Shown here one piece after another: positions 11,027 to 21,792 of a DNA stretch of 64,000 nucleotides. The stretch spans positions 396,447,440-396,511,439 of the forward strand of contig CM066039.1 of NCBI GenBank assembly GCA_033557465.1, given 5' to 3'. How positions within the stretch are numbered: position 1 is the first letter of the stretch; each line of letters begins with the position of its first letter. The notes under the pieces are model-generated. The model was not told where the DNA came from, searched no databases, and worked only from the letters and a program-made list of their open reading frames with translations. A program made the position numbers and the translations under genes. The stretch comes from Ichthyophis bannanicus (taxonomy: Eukaryota > Chordata > Amphibia > Gymnophiona > Ichthyophiidae).

Positions 11027-11128
11027 CTATTCTCTACCTCTAACCTACCCGTCACTTCCCTGTTCTCTGCCTCTAACCCACCCGTCACTTCCCTGTTCTC
11101 TACCTCTAACCCACCCGTCACTTCCCCG
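11027..11128. repeat. Three tandem 33-bp units
   Basis: Units of the form ttctctacctctaacccacc plus cgtcacttccctg are repeated three times. They lie between the BovB tail and the truncated end of the L2-like LINE. Confidence 0.8.
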
Positions 11129-11159
11129 TCATGTGACATGCAGTAAATGCTTGAATTAG

Positions 11160-13660
11160 CATGGATATAGGGTTGCAGAAGTCCAGTAATGGGGTAATTA
11201 GAGCTTGGCATACATTACGGAAGTGGTCGGTTGCGAGGAGGGGTTTTAGTCTTCTAATGATTCTCATCCTGTAGTATGCATTTTTGATTGTCTTGTTTAT
11301 ATGTGCTTTGAGATTCAGTTCATTGTCCAGGGTCACTCCAAGATATTTTACTTCTGATTTTATTGGTATAGTTGAGTTTTTTATCATGATGTCCGGTGGA
11401 TGGGCGAAGTCAGGGTTACGAGTGATGAAAAGAGCCTCGGTCTTGCTGAAATTAATTTCGAGGTTGTTGTTTTTACACCATATGGACATTTGTGTGAGGC
11501 AGTTTATAATTTTAGAATAATCAGGGTTGTCAACTGAGATTGGTGTGTATATCATAATATCATCTGCATATATTGTATAATGAATGCTGTTCTTCTTCGG
11601 GATGTTGCAACTTGGCTGGATGTAGATGTTGAACAGAAGAGCTGATAGGGCAGATCCTTGTGGAACTCCTTGGAGGACTTTTATGGGTTGAGAGGTTTTG
11701 TGACCTATCTTTACCTGTATCTGCCTCTCGGTTAGATATGAGTGGAACCATTTTAAGGTGGTTCCATATAGCCCAATTTCTTCTAGTCTTTCCAGTAAAG
11801 TTTTGTGTTCTACTGAGTCAAATGCTGCAGATATGTCAATGAAGATCATTATGATTCCATTCCTAGTGTTATCTAAGGTACGGAGGATGCTGTCGAAAAG
11901 ATAAATCATTAGTGTTTCGACTCCATGATTTGGTCGAAAACCATGTTGGTTGTCATCCAGTGGTGCATGATCATCAATGTGTTCTTGTAGTTGATGTTGT
12001 ACTGTTTTTTCGATGATCTTTGCCAGAAAGGGTATGCTGGATATTGGTCGGTATGCTGCCGGGTTGTTCTTGTCTAAAGTTGTTTTCTTTGGGATCGGTC
12101 TTACTGTAGCAAGCTTTAATTGTTCTGGCATCAGACCTTGAGTGAGGGAGACATGCACCATGTTGTGTATGATGTGTATGAAGCTTGATTTTGTTGTTTT
12201 GATCCATGAGACTGGGCAAGGGTCTGTGGGAGAGGTGCTTGAATTTATTGAGGAAATGATGTGAGAGAGCTGCTCAGTTGATGGTGTGCTGAATGTGTCC
12301 CAAGTCTTGGTATGTGAGATGGGCTTCTTGTGTAAGCTGTATCTTGTTTGTTCCGCAGAGTGAAATTTTTCCTTGATATAGTCAGCAAATTTTTGCGGGT
12401 CAATTTGTGCTTCAGATTCTGTCCTTTGCTCTTTTGTGAGGATTTTCACAATTTCAAAAAGCTCTCTGGGCTTGTTGATGGATGTGTTTATTATGTTTGT
12501 ATGGTATTCTCTTTTTGAATGATTAATGTATTCGCCGTATTGTTTTTGCTTTGTTAAGTATAGTTGCTTGAAGTCAGGTGCTTTGTATTTTCTCCATTTT
12601 CGTTCTATCCTTCTGAGCTCCCTTTTCATCTGTCGTATGGCTATTGAGTACCATGGCTTGTGTTGTAGTCTGTTGTGCCGGAGCTTCTTGGGTCTCATAT
12701 CTGCTGCTTTGGCGGCGTTAGATATAGTACAGTTCCATTTGGTTATTTGTGTCTCCAGGTCAACTGCTTCTGTGGACAGTTGTTGTAATGTGTCTTGTAG
12801 AAATGTGTCCCTGTCGAATTTCTTGAATCGTCTTTGAATGGTTGTGTTGTCTAAGTGATCATTTAGATTGTGCATTTGTAGTAATATCCCTATCTTGATT
12901 ATGTAGTGATCTGACCATGGGACTGGGGTGATGGAAGGTGTTGAAATTAGACCTCTTGAGGTTAAGTCATTGGATGCGAAGATGAGGTCTGGAGAAGAAC
13001 CGTATCTGTGCGTAGGGGCATCAACTATTTGGGTGAACTGCAGGGAAATCATTGCTTGCAGGAAGGCCTCAGAATCTTTGTTGTTGATTGACTGGAGGTT
13101 GAAGTCTCCTAGCAATATTGTGGGCTTGTTAGTTGAAGTGATGGCACAGACTGCTTCGAGCGTTGAGGCTAGTTCTACAGGTGAAGCTTTAGGCGCTCTA
13201 TAGGTTAGGCAGAGTGCCATGTGTTTGTTCTCGATGCTGATAGTATTACTTTGTTGTGTTTCTGAGAGACTTTGAGCTTTGAATCTTAGGTTCTTTTTTG
13301 CAATTATCAGGACTCCTCCTCCACGTCTGAAGGTGCGTGGGCAATTGTATGCAGAGTATGTGTCTGGGACCAATTGGTTGAGAATTACATTGTCAGTTGG
13401 ATTTAGCCATGTCTCTGTGATACAGAGTACATCGGGCTGACTTTCTTCTATATGGTCTGCTATCGTGTGAATCTTGTTGCATATGGATCTGGCGTTTATG
13501 AGTTCAATGTTGATAAGTTTTGAAGACCTTGTTGTAACTTGTGTTTCTTTTGTGCTGGAGTGAGAGTTTGCTTTGTGTATGGTTAGCTTTTTTGACCCTG
13601 GTGTACTGCTTGTGCCATTATGTGTGTGTTGTGGTACTATGTATATATATGTATGTATAT
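11160..13660 (-). CDS. L2-like endonuclease-reverse transcriptase frame (truncated)
   Basis: The endonuclease begins at about 13525 with KLINIELINARSICNKIHTI, followed by DVLCITETWL, RRGGGVLI, ILLGDFNLQS and WSDHYII. RT follows with AYRPISSIPFLAKIIEKT, GFRPNHGVETLM, IFIDISAAFDSVEH, LQGVPQGSALSALLFNIY and the catalytic YADDIMIY, then FSKTEALF and VKYLGVTLD. The frame is open for more than 750 codons without a stop. The longest open frame without its natural start begins near 13660, and the conventional start is uncertain. Coding similarity ends near ALITPLLDFCN at about 11165, so about 110 residues are lost. The protein would retro-copy its own RNA, but the copy cannot be complete. Confidence 0.85.
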
Positions 13661-13973
13661 ATCCAAGTGAGTGGTGTATGCCATGTTGAGTTGGATTGCA
13701 GGTATTGTTGTTGTGTGATTGATGGGAGAATTTGTGTGCAGAGGAAGCAGATTGGGATAAACAGTGTTGCTTGCATGTTTGATTTTATGAAGCCCCGTTA
13801 GAGCTTTTACTTGCGTTTCAGTTGACTGAGTCTTCTTACTCTGTTTGCAGTCTGAAGTTCTCCTCAAAGAAACTGTTCGCTTGACTATGTCTCCTATTTA
13901 GTTTTCTTCACTTCGCCTACGTGCTATGCCTAAGGGCCACGCCAAAGGGACCTCAGGCGCGGGCTAGCCTCCG

Positions 13974-14152
13974 GAGCGGCGGTTTTATTGCCGTTGAGCA
14001 GGGCAAGTGATTGGCAGGCAGTGAGCTGAATGGCAAGTCCCGCCCACACACACAGCTGATGACTGCTGCTTTCCCCGGTCCCCGATGAGTCTCCATAGCG
14101 ACGGTTTTATTGCCGTTGGGCAGGGCAAGTGATTGGCAGGCAGTGAGCTGAA
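13974..14152 (-). promoter_or_regulatory. Tandem 5' UTR monomers of the L2-like LINE
   Basis: A block of about 57 bases (gcggttttattgccgttg, then cagggcaagtgattggcagg and cagtgagctgaa) occurs twice, about 122 bases apart. Read in the LINE's direction each unit has a CCAAT-like ccaatcac and an A/T-rich caataaaacc. Such repeated units are a known form of LINE promoter, but promoter activity here is inferred. Confidence 0.5.
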
Positions 14153-14546
14153 TGTTTTTGTATAAAGAAGTTTTCCTTTTTGATTTGTTTTTCCCCCAGC
14201 ACTGCTAAGGAGTTTATTAGCAGTGGCTGAAAGAAGCCTTTCTGTTCCATAAAGGACTTTGATACTTATTTTGCATAAGTTTTTTTTCAGTTGCCTTATT
14301 TAATGAATAAACCCTGGAGAAGTTATCTGGATGGTGTTACCAAGCATATCTGTGTGTGGGATATTCACCCCCATAAATAAATTCTAATTTTGCCTTACAC
14401 TCGACCAACTACAAGAGTCTTCATTATTTTTTAAAAGGCAAGCTTTTGTGTGAATTGCCTTCAATAACCACAATCCTTTGCAAGACAGTTAATTTACATA
14501 CTTGCCAAGATGGTGGTACCTTCATAACAATACACCCCCTTTTACA
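14153..14546 (+). repeat. 5' LTR of the Gypsy-type element
   Basis: It starts tgtttttgtataaagaag and ends ccccttttaca, so it has TG...CA ends. It contains an AATAAA signal (around 14306). It differs from the 3' LTR (21142-21532) at roughly ten positions over ~394 bases, counting short indels, which suggests a moderately recent insertion. The flanking bases (ctgaa on the left, ggggc on the right) do not form a 5-bp target duplication. Confidence 0.88.
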
Positions 14547-14547
14547 G

Positions 14548-14565
14548 TGGCGTAGTTTTTCGGAT
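14548..14565 (+). promoter_or_regulatory. Putative primer binding site
   Basis: TGG begins one base after the LTR end (tggcgtagtttttcggat). This is the usual position and start of a tRNA primer site. The tRNA was not identified. Confidence 0.5.
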
Positions 14566-14897
14566 TGCTTTTACACTAAGGATACCAGGAATTATAAGGA
14601 TTTACAGCTGAAAAAGTGAAAGAAAAAGTTTCAAGCCAGAAGGTGGAAAGTGTTTTTTTTTTCTTGACAACGCCTTGGAGAATACAGAAGCTGATCCAGG
14701 AGCAGTTCCAGGAGGGAAAAGATCCTGTGAGAGCCTGATTCATCACTGGTATAAGGTAAAATGTACCTGGGCATAACCAGTGGTGGATAAAAAGTCTAGA
14801 TACGGGGGGCAGTTTAAAAAAAAAAAAAGAAACCACCTGTTTGTAGGGTGTCACCCTTTGTGTTTTTTTCTTTTGTTTTCTTACAGGGTTCTACAGA

Positions 14898-17800
14898 ATG
14901 GATCCCAAGGAACTGGTCAGCTGGATGGCAGCTCAGTTTGCCCGACAACAAGAGGTCGCACAGCAGGCTCAGGACGCCGCAATCACTGCCATGAGGGAGC
15001 AGCAGAAGCCAGTGCTTGACCTTTTTGAAGCATTAAGTGCACTATGCACCCAAGGAGGAGCTGGTTCAACATCATCAGTGACACCAGGTACTCCCCAGGT
15101 GAACAATGTGGGACTCAGTCAGGGTATTGGGGCATTCAGTCTGGGAAAACTTACATCTGAGGACAATGTTGATGATTTCCTAGAAACTTTTGAAAGGGTG
15201 GCTCAGGCACTAGCATGGCCAGAGAACCAGTGGGCAGTAAGGCTGGCAACCTCATTAACTGGGGAGGCGCTTGCCACCTATAGAGCCGTGCCAGCAGCTC
15301 AAGCTTTAAATTATAGAGATGTTAAAGCTGCTATAAGGGATCGCCTAGGATTGACTGTTTCTGAATATAGGCGGATGTTTAGGGCTACTATGTTGAGAGT
15401 GGGTGAAACACCCAGAGCTCTGAGTCAAAGGATCAGAGGATTAGCTCTAAAATGGTTAAATCCTGAAGGGAAGAATGTGGAAATGGTTTTGGACACTATA
15501 ATGTTTGAACAATTCATGTTAGCTGTGCCAAAAGACTTGCAAACTTTCCTAATACAGCAAAATTGCCAATACCTAGGAGAGGCAACCATGTTATCAGAAC
15601 GGTTCATGGAAGCCGCGCAGGCTTGCCATAGAATGGGTGGCCCTCTGAAGGTTGGTGCTGAGGCAAGCTGTGCTGTATCAGAAAAGAAAGTGATAAAGAC
15701 TGATGTTTTTGAAAATAATATTGTACCTAACCAGGTTAAGAAGTGGGGTAAGAAAAAATGTTACCAATGTGGAAAATGGGGACATTTGGAAAAGGCATGT
15801 CAGTTTCACACTAGTTTAATAGGTACTCATTTAAAACAGCCTGAAGAAGGTTTCCTTTTGATGGTTGATGTGCAGGGAATTACCACAAATGCTCTGTTAG
15901 ACTCTGGGGCAGACCAGAGTATGCTGTCTAAAAGGCTTTGGAAGAGGATAGAGCCCCAAGAAAACTTTGAGCCTAGAACCCCTGAAAGCAATGTTTATAT
16001 CAGATGCATTCATGGAGCTGCTTCATCATACCCCACATACAAGCTAATGGTCAAGGGCTTGGGAGTACAAAAGGAAATTCCTTTAGCAGTGGTTCCCAGG
16101 CTTCCATTTGATTTAGTCCTGGGAAGAGACTAGCCACAATTTAAACAAGGGTTAGTGAAAGGACTAGAGCAGAAGAGGGGCCTTGTATCCACCCGATCAC
16201 AGGCTAAAGCAGGAAGCCAGGAGGAGGGGGAACAGGCAGAGTTATTAGGAGACTTACCCTCTCATGATGATTTAATAACCCCACCATCTGGGAAAGTAAG
16301 AAAAATGAAAGCACAGAAACGCCGGGAGAGACTTTGCAGAGCACAGGGTAGGGCTGAGTTGGAGGCTGGCCAAGACTTACCCTGGGTGCCAGCTGAGCTA
16401 GTGGCAAAGTTTCCCAACTTTCCACAGGAACAGCGAGCTGATAAAGCTCTCACCCGAGCTTTTGAATATGCTCAAGAGGTCCGAGAAGATCTTCCCAGAT
16501 TTATATTGGATAATGAAATACTATATAGAGAGAGTCAGGACCCCAGAAATGGGACCATACATAAACAGTTAGTGGTACCTACAACTTTTAAGAGACTAGT
16601 GCTTAGACTTGCCCATGATCATCCAGTGGGAGGCCATAAAGGGATGCAAGGAACGCTGGATCAAATACTAATACGTTTTTACTGGCCAGGTATTTTTAAG
16701 GAAACTGCCCAGTTTTGTGCTGCTTGTCCAGCATGCCAGTGTGTTACGGCATCTCACCCACCGGTGGTGCCTTTAATTCCCACACCAATTATAACAGACC
16801 CAGTAGGACACATTGCTGTGGACATAGTAGGGCCATTAGTCAAAACACCCCGAGGTTTCCAATACATCCTAGTTATGGTTGATCAGGCAACAAGGTTTCC
16901 CTGGGCCATACCATTAAGGAATATTTCTGCCAAAATGATAGCTTTAGAGCTAATCAAATTCTTTTGTGAGATAGGGTTCCCCAGAGAGGTGTTAACTGAC
17001 CAAGGATCTAATTTTGTATCCAAGTATTTAGCACAAGTCTGGGATGCCTTTGGCATTCAGTTTGTAAAAACCTCGGCCTACCATCCTCAGTCAAATGGTT
17101 TGGTGGAGAGATTCAACCAAACTCTCAAACAGATGTTGAGAAGAGGCTTAGCAGGGGATTGAAAGGAATGGGAAATGTTATTGCCCTTTGTCTTATATGC
17201 CTGCAGGGAACGAATTCAAGTTTCCCTAGGTGTATCCCCGTATGAGTTGAAGTATGGTAGGGCCCCACGGGGATTGTTAGATATCTTGAGGGAGCAATGG
17301 CTACATCCTGAACCAGAGAATCAGGAAGTTCCACAGTTCTTGCATGATTTGAGGGCACGTTTAAAGAGGACTTCCCAGGTTGCTGAGAGGAACCTGCAGG
17401 ACAGTCAAGTGCGCCAGAAAGGGTGGTATGACAGGAAGGCCAAAAGCCGCCAGTTAACCCTGGGTGAAAAGGTGTTGGTACAGGTAGCGGGTACAGCGCC
17501 CAAGTTTGAAGTACAGTGGAAAGGGCCATGGAAGGTAGTTAAACAGGTGAGCCCAGTGTCTTATGTGGTGGAAAACACTAGGGGGCGTAGGCAAACCTAC
17601 CACATAAATGTACTAAAATCCTGGAAAGAGAGGCCTGCAACTGATAATGTTCCTAGCACTAGTCAAGAAATAGGTGAGCGACCAGAGGATAATAATAATT
17701 CTCTCGCAGGTATTACGGACTGTAAGGCAGAGGTTTCACAACCAAAACCAGTCCGTAATAACTTAAGCAGGGGGGTATGTGATAAGGAAGCTTATCAAAG

Positions 17801-18032
17801 CTCAGGGAGTAATGACAATAGAGGAGAATTTACTCTGATCAAGGGACCTGTGCTGGCAGGTTATAGAAATAAGACAGCTTGTTTCCCTAAAAGACTACAT
17901 GTTCCAGAATGCACCAGTGGGCAGAAAGTCCCAAGGGGAGCTAGAGTGGAAAAGCATGAGTCTAATCAGAGAAAGCATTATGTCATCCCTAATCAAACAG
18001 CCTCTAGGAGAAAGCTTAATCCAAACACCTGA
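14898..18032 (+). pseudogene. Gag-protease-integrase polyprotein of an LTR retrotransposon, no RT seen
   Basis: One frame encodes, in order: Gag with a SCAN-like capsid C-terminal segment (about residues 159-242; PRALSQRIRGLALKWL, LEQF-like FEQFMLAVP), a CCHC zinc knuckle (288-301, CYQCGKWGHLEKAC), and an aspartic protease (ALLDSGADQSML, about 332-343). An integrase with an HHCC zinc domain and a DDE core follows (VDIVGPL, LTDQGSNF, YHPQSNGLVERFNQ; 35 residues between second D and E). A C-terminal chromatin-binding-like tail ends the frame. TAG at 16131-16133 and TGA at 17160-17162 break it, both without a frame change. No RT or RNase H motif is visible between protease and integrase or after integrase. 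SCAN-type Gag is known from Gmr1-like Gypsy elements, which place integrase before RT, so this copy may be a Gmr1-like element that has lost RT. Confidence 0.88.
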
Positions 18033-18414
18033 AGAGTGCAAGGGAGGAGTGGCAATCTAAGCCCTTTAAAACTAGAGGGGAATCTTCAGGAAGACAGAAC
18101 CGGACAGAGAAGGGGAATCAGGAGAACAGAAGGAAGAACAACTGGAACCTGAAGGAACAAGGACAAGGAAGCAAACGGTCCAAGAGAGGAGCTCAGAGAA
18201 GTACCTATGCCTGGAGAGATACCTGGGGGAAAGAAGCTTCAGAGGACTGGAGAAAGCCAGAGGTCTGTAGATCCACAGCCAGGGACCATCAAGCAACACC
18301 TAGGAAGACGTCTGTTGCAGCTAAGGAGGAAAGGAGCCCACATACCTCTTGGAGGACGTCTGGAGAAAAGATCCTGAGGTCCAGAGATACCAACTGGAGG
18401 ACAGGACACAGAAG
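18033..18414 (+). other. Internal non-coding part of the LTR element
   Basis: Purine-rich sequence follows the polyprotein, with no RT-like coding. It continues after the hAT insertion at 20663-21141. Confidence 0.6.
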
Positions 18415-18504
18415 CTCTATTGCAGCGATGGCGAACCTATGGCACGCGTGCCAGCTGTGGCACGCGAAGGCCTTGCAGCTGGCACGCGGGAAGGTCCGCA
18501 ATCG

Positions 18505-18922
18505 AAAAAAAAAAAAACAACCCTGTCTGCTGCCGTTGTCGGGGCCGCGGCGGCAGAATCGAGCGTGCCGCGGGGCCCCCCTGTACCCGGCAGATCCTGC
18601 CCTCCCCGTAGCAGCTCTCTCTTTGGAGCTACAGTCAGACGCGCCGGCTTGCAGAGCGCAAAGGGAAGAGTTTCCCTTTCGCGACTCTGTTAAGCCCGCG
18701 GGGGCTGATGGGAACTTCCCATCAGCCCCCGCGGGCTTAACAGAGCAGCGAGGGAACTCTTCCCTCGCGCTCTGCAAGCCGGCGCGTCTGACTGCAGCTC
18801 CAAAGAGAGAGCTGCTACGGGGAGGGCAGGATCTGCCGGGTACAGGGGGGCCCCGCGGCACGCTCGATTCTGCCGCGGCGGCCCCGACAGCGGCAGCAGA
18901 CAGGTTTTCTTTTTTTTTTAAA
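18505..18922. repeat. Near-perfect palindrome (~190-200 bp arms)
   Basis: The arms run from the A-run at 18505 to the T-run ending at 18922, centred near 18713 (gatgggaacttcccatc). Inner parts such as aagcccgcgggggctgatgg are exact on both sides. It is very GC-rich and would form a long hairpin. Confidence 0.92.
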
Positions 18923-18944
18923 TTTTCCCTGGGCTGGGCTGGGC

Positions 18945-19760
18945 TGGGCTGGGGGGGGGGTTAGGAGTGGTGATGGGCTGGGCTGGGGGGGTTAGGAGTG
19001 GTGATGGGCTGGAGGGGGGGTTAGGAGTGGTGATGGGCTCGGCTGGGCTTGGTGGAGGAGGAGTGGTGAGTGGCTGGGCTCTGCTTGGGGGGTTAGGAGT
19101 TGTGATTGGCTGGGATGGGCTGGGCTGGGGGGGGTTAGGAGTGGTGATTGGCTGGGCTGGGCTGGGGGGGGGTTAGGAGTAGTGATGGGCTGGGCTGGGC
19201 TGGGCTGGGCTGGGGGGTGTTAGGAGTAGTGATGGGCTGGGGTGGGGGGGTTAGGAGTGGTGATGGGCACTGGGCTGGGGGGGTTAGGAGTGGTGATGGA
19301 CACTGGGCTGGCTGGGGGGGGTTAGGAGTGGTGATGGGCACTGGGCTGGCTGGGGGGGTTAGGAGTGGCGATGGGCGCTGGGCTGGGGGGGGTAGGAGTG
19401 GTGATGGGCGCTGGGGGGGTTAGGAGTGGTGATAGGCGCTGGGGGGGCTTAAACTAAAAATTGAGTGATGGGGGATTAGGACTGGGAGTGGGCTGATGGG
19501 GAGGTTAGGACTGGAAATGGGCTGGTGGGATTAGGACTGGGAGTGGGCTATGGGGGGCTAGGACTGGTAATGGGTTGGGGGGGTTGCTAGGACTGGAAAT
19601 GGGCTGAGTGGAAGGGGGCTTGAACTGCAAAGCGCTGTTGGGGCGGGGGCTTGGAATGGAAATGGGCTGAGGGGAAGTGGGGGGCTTGAACTGCAAATAG
19701 CTGATGGGGACGGGGCTTGGAATGGAAATGGGCTGAGGGGAAGTGGGGGGCTTGAAGAAG
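18945..19760. repeat. G-rich minisatellite
   Basis: Tandem units of roughly 28-45 bases have the core ttaggagtggtgatgggctg followed by G-runs. The second half shifts to a 'ggactggaaatgggctga' form. gggctgggctgggctgggctgggg stretches fit the four-G-run pattern of G-quadruplexes. Confidence 0.9.
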
Positions 19761-20662
19761 GGAATGGATGCTGGGTGAGACTGGAACTAGAAGGGAGATG
19801 ATGTTGGGGGAGGATTAGAATGGGATGGGGCTGGGAGAGTAAAATGGAGAGGGGAAAAATATTTTGTGTAGGAGGGATGAAAAATCTACAATTGGCCAGG
19901 TATTGGGAGAGTAATTGGGGATTGAGGATGGAGGGGTAAAATTTGTGTGGATGAAATAGGAATGAGGAAAGAGCAAAAGGAGAAAGATTAGTATGTTAAA
20001 GCAGATGTAGAGAGAGAGAGAATGGAAAAAAAACTAGAAGAGAGAAGAAAGGACAAATGGACAGCAGACGATGGAGAGTTAGCAGAAAACATGAAGAAAC
20101 CAGAAGAAAATGGCTGGACCAATTGCAACTGAAAAAAAATGCACAAAAGGTAGAACGATATCTCTTTATTTTGAATTTATTAACTGGAATATGTCAGCTC
20201 TGGGAAATGTGCATCATTAACATCTGCGCTTTGTTTGGTACAAGAGGAAATTCCTATTTGACGTTGCCACTTGTTCTCTTTCCCCAGTATTCACTGAAAT
20301 GTATTGGTTTAATATTTGCAGTGTTGCCTTTTGATAGGTAGGGTATGGTGCTTTGTGAGTCCTGGTAATGCTGTCAGGATACGGCGGGTTTGCTATGGGT
20401 TCTAAATGGGCAGCGTTTGTAGTAGTTCCTAATGTGCCTGGCGGTTGGCACTGGATTATAGTAATGTAGAAATCTTTTAGTCTTTCTTTATCCATACACT
20501 CATTAAGAGACATGTTTACTAAAAGTTAGTGTATGGTAACATTATGCAAATATTTATGCAAATAAGACCACTTATGCAAATGACGTGCTGGCACTTTGAG
20601 GAAATTCTTTGGTTTTGTGCGGCAGTTTGGGCACTCGGGCTCAAAAAGGTTAGCCATCACTG

Positions 20663-21141
20663 CTCTATTGCATACTGGCCAGAATACCAGAAGAAGCAGC
20701 CTGACGCTTGCCTGGATTCAGGTAGGAACTGTGAACGTTTCTCTAGCTTTTAGCAGTGCAAACAGCAGGGAAACAGTTTCTCTCCGTATAGAGGTCAGTT
20801 CCTAAAGCCCTCTGAGTCAGACGGAGAAACTGAATCTATGCAATTTCAAGAGCAAGGTTTAATATCTGATGCAGAGGATAATTATATGGACTGTTCTTTG
20901 AGTAGGTTGTTATTTTAGGAAAATCCTAAATATAAGAGAAAACATCAAAAGGAAACATTCTAAATATTGGCTTCCCATAAAGTTTTGTTGAAAAGAAAAA
21001 GCTTTGTTGGAAAGTTTACACGTGTGCTGAAATCAAGCTACTAATTGCAGTTAATTGTCACCTGTTGGTGGAGGAGAGCCCAGCACAAGCCGTGCACACT
21101 TGGGGTTTAAAAGTTCTTTTCTGTATGGAGAAAGTGAGCTA
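20663..21141 (+). other. LTR element 3' internal region
   Basis: It resumes with the duplicated ctctattg. A purine-rich ggagaaagtgag (21127-21138) just before the 3' LTR is a possible polypurine tract. No coding was recognised. Confidence 0.55.
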
Positions 21142-21532
21142 TGTTTTTGTATAAAGAAGTTTTCCTTTTTGATTTGTTTTTCCCCCAGCACTGCTAAGGA
21201 GTTTATTAGCAGTGGCTGAAAGAAGCCTTTCTGTTCCATAAAGGAATTTGATACTTATTTTGCATAAGTTTTTTTCAGTTGCCTTATTTAATGAATAAAC
21301 CCTGGAGAAGTTATCTGAATGGTGTTACCAAGCATATCTGTGTGTGGGATATTCACCCCATAAATAAATTCTAATTTTGCCTTACCCTCAACCAACTACA
21401 AGAGTCTTCATTATGTTTTAAAAGGCAAGCTTTTGTGTGAATGGACTTCAATAACCACAATCCTTTGCAAGACAGTTAATTTACATACTTGCCAAGATGG
21501 TGGTACCTTCATAACAAGCACCCCCTTTTACA
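21142..21532 (+). repeat. 3' LTR of the Gypsy-type element
   Basis: Pairs with 14153-14546 over its full length, with TG...CA ends and the same AATAAA. Confidence 0.88.
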
Positions 21533-21792
21533 GGGGCCACAGGTCATGTCTCGCTCTGAACCCCACCATGCAGTCGGATCACTAGCAGAACAATTGTCAA
21601 CACCATTCATGCTGGCAAAAGGCTGCTCTGCCCATGGAAATTGACTATTTGAAACTTGCCCATCGTGTGCACCTTGGAACAACTTGCTTCCTTTAGCTTG
21701 CATGCAACAGATGCATTTTCCAGGGTGGCATCGTTTCACTTTGGAAGCTGGTTGAAAGTATGCAGTGGAAAGTTCCTCTTGTCTTGCAGCAC

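Larger units (their letters stand above)
11160..14152 (-). mobile_element. L2-like (Jockey-group) LINE, 3'-truncated, with 5' monomers
   Basis: The minus-strand element has tandem 5' units (13974-14152), then an EN-RT frame, and stops abruptly near 11160 just after the RT thumb segment. The C-terminal domain and 3' UTR, as seen at 1639-2283, are absent. Its 5' boundary coincides with the start of the LTR at 14153. Confidence 0.78.
18423..20662. mobile_element. hAT-type foldback element with G-rich minisatellite
   Basis: The TIRs are cagcgatggcgaacctatgg (left) and, reverse-complemented, cagtgatggctaacct (right). A perfect 8-bp target duplication ctctattg is at 18415-18422 and 20663-20670. 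Inside are a ~400-bp palindrome (18505-18922), a G-rich minisatellite (18945-19760) and a right arm. That arm shares weak similarity with 29350-29460 in the second such element. No transposase is encoded. Confidence 0.9.

Noticed and set aside
14898..18032. Domesticated host gene derived from Gag/integrase
   Set aside because: Flanking LTRs, a primer-site-like sequence and two in-frame stops point to an ordinary retrotransposon copy.
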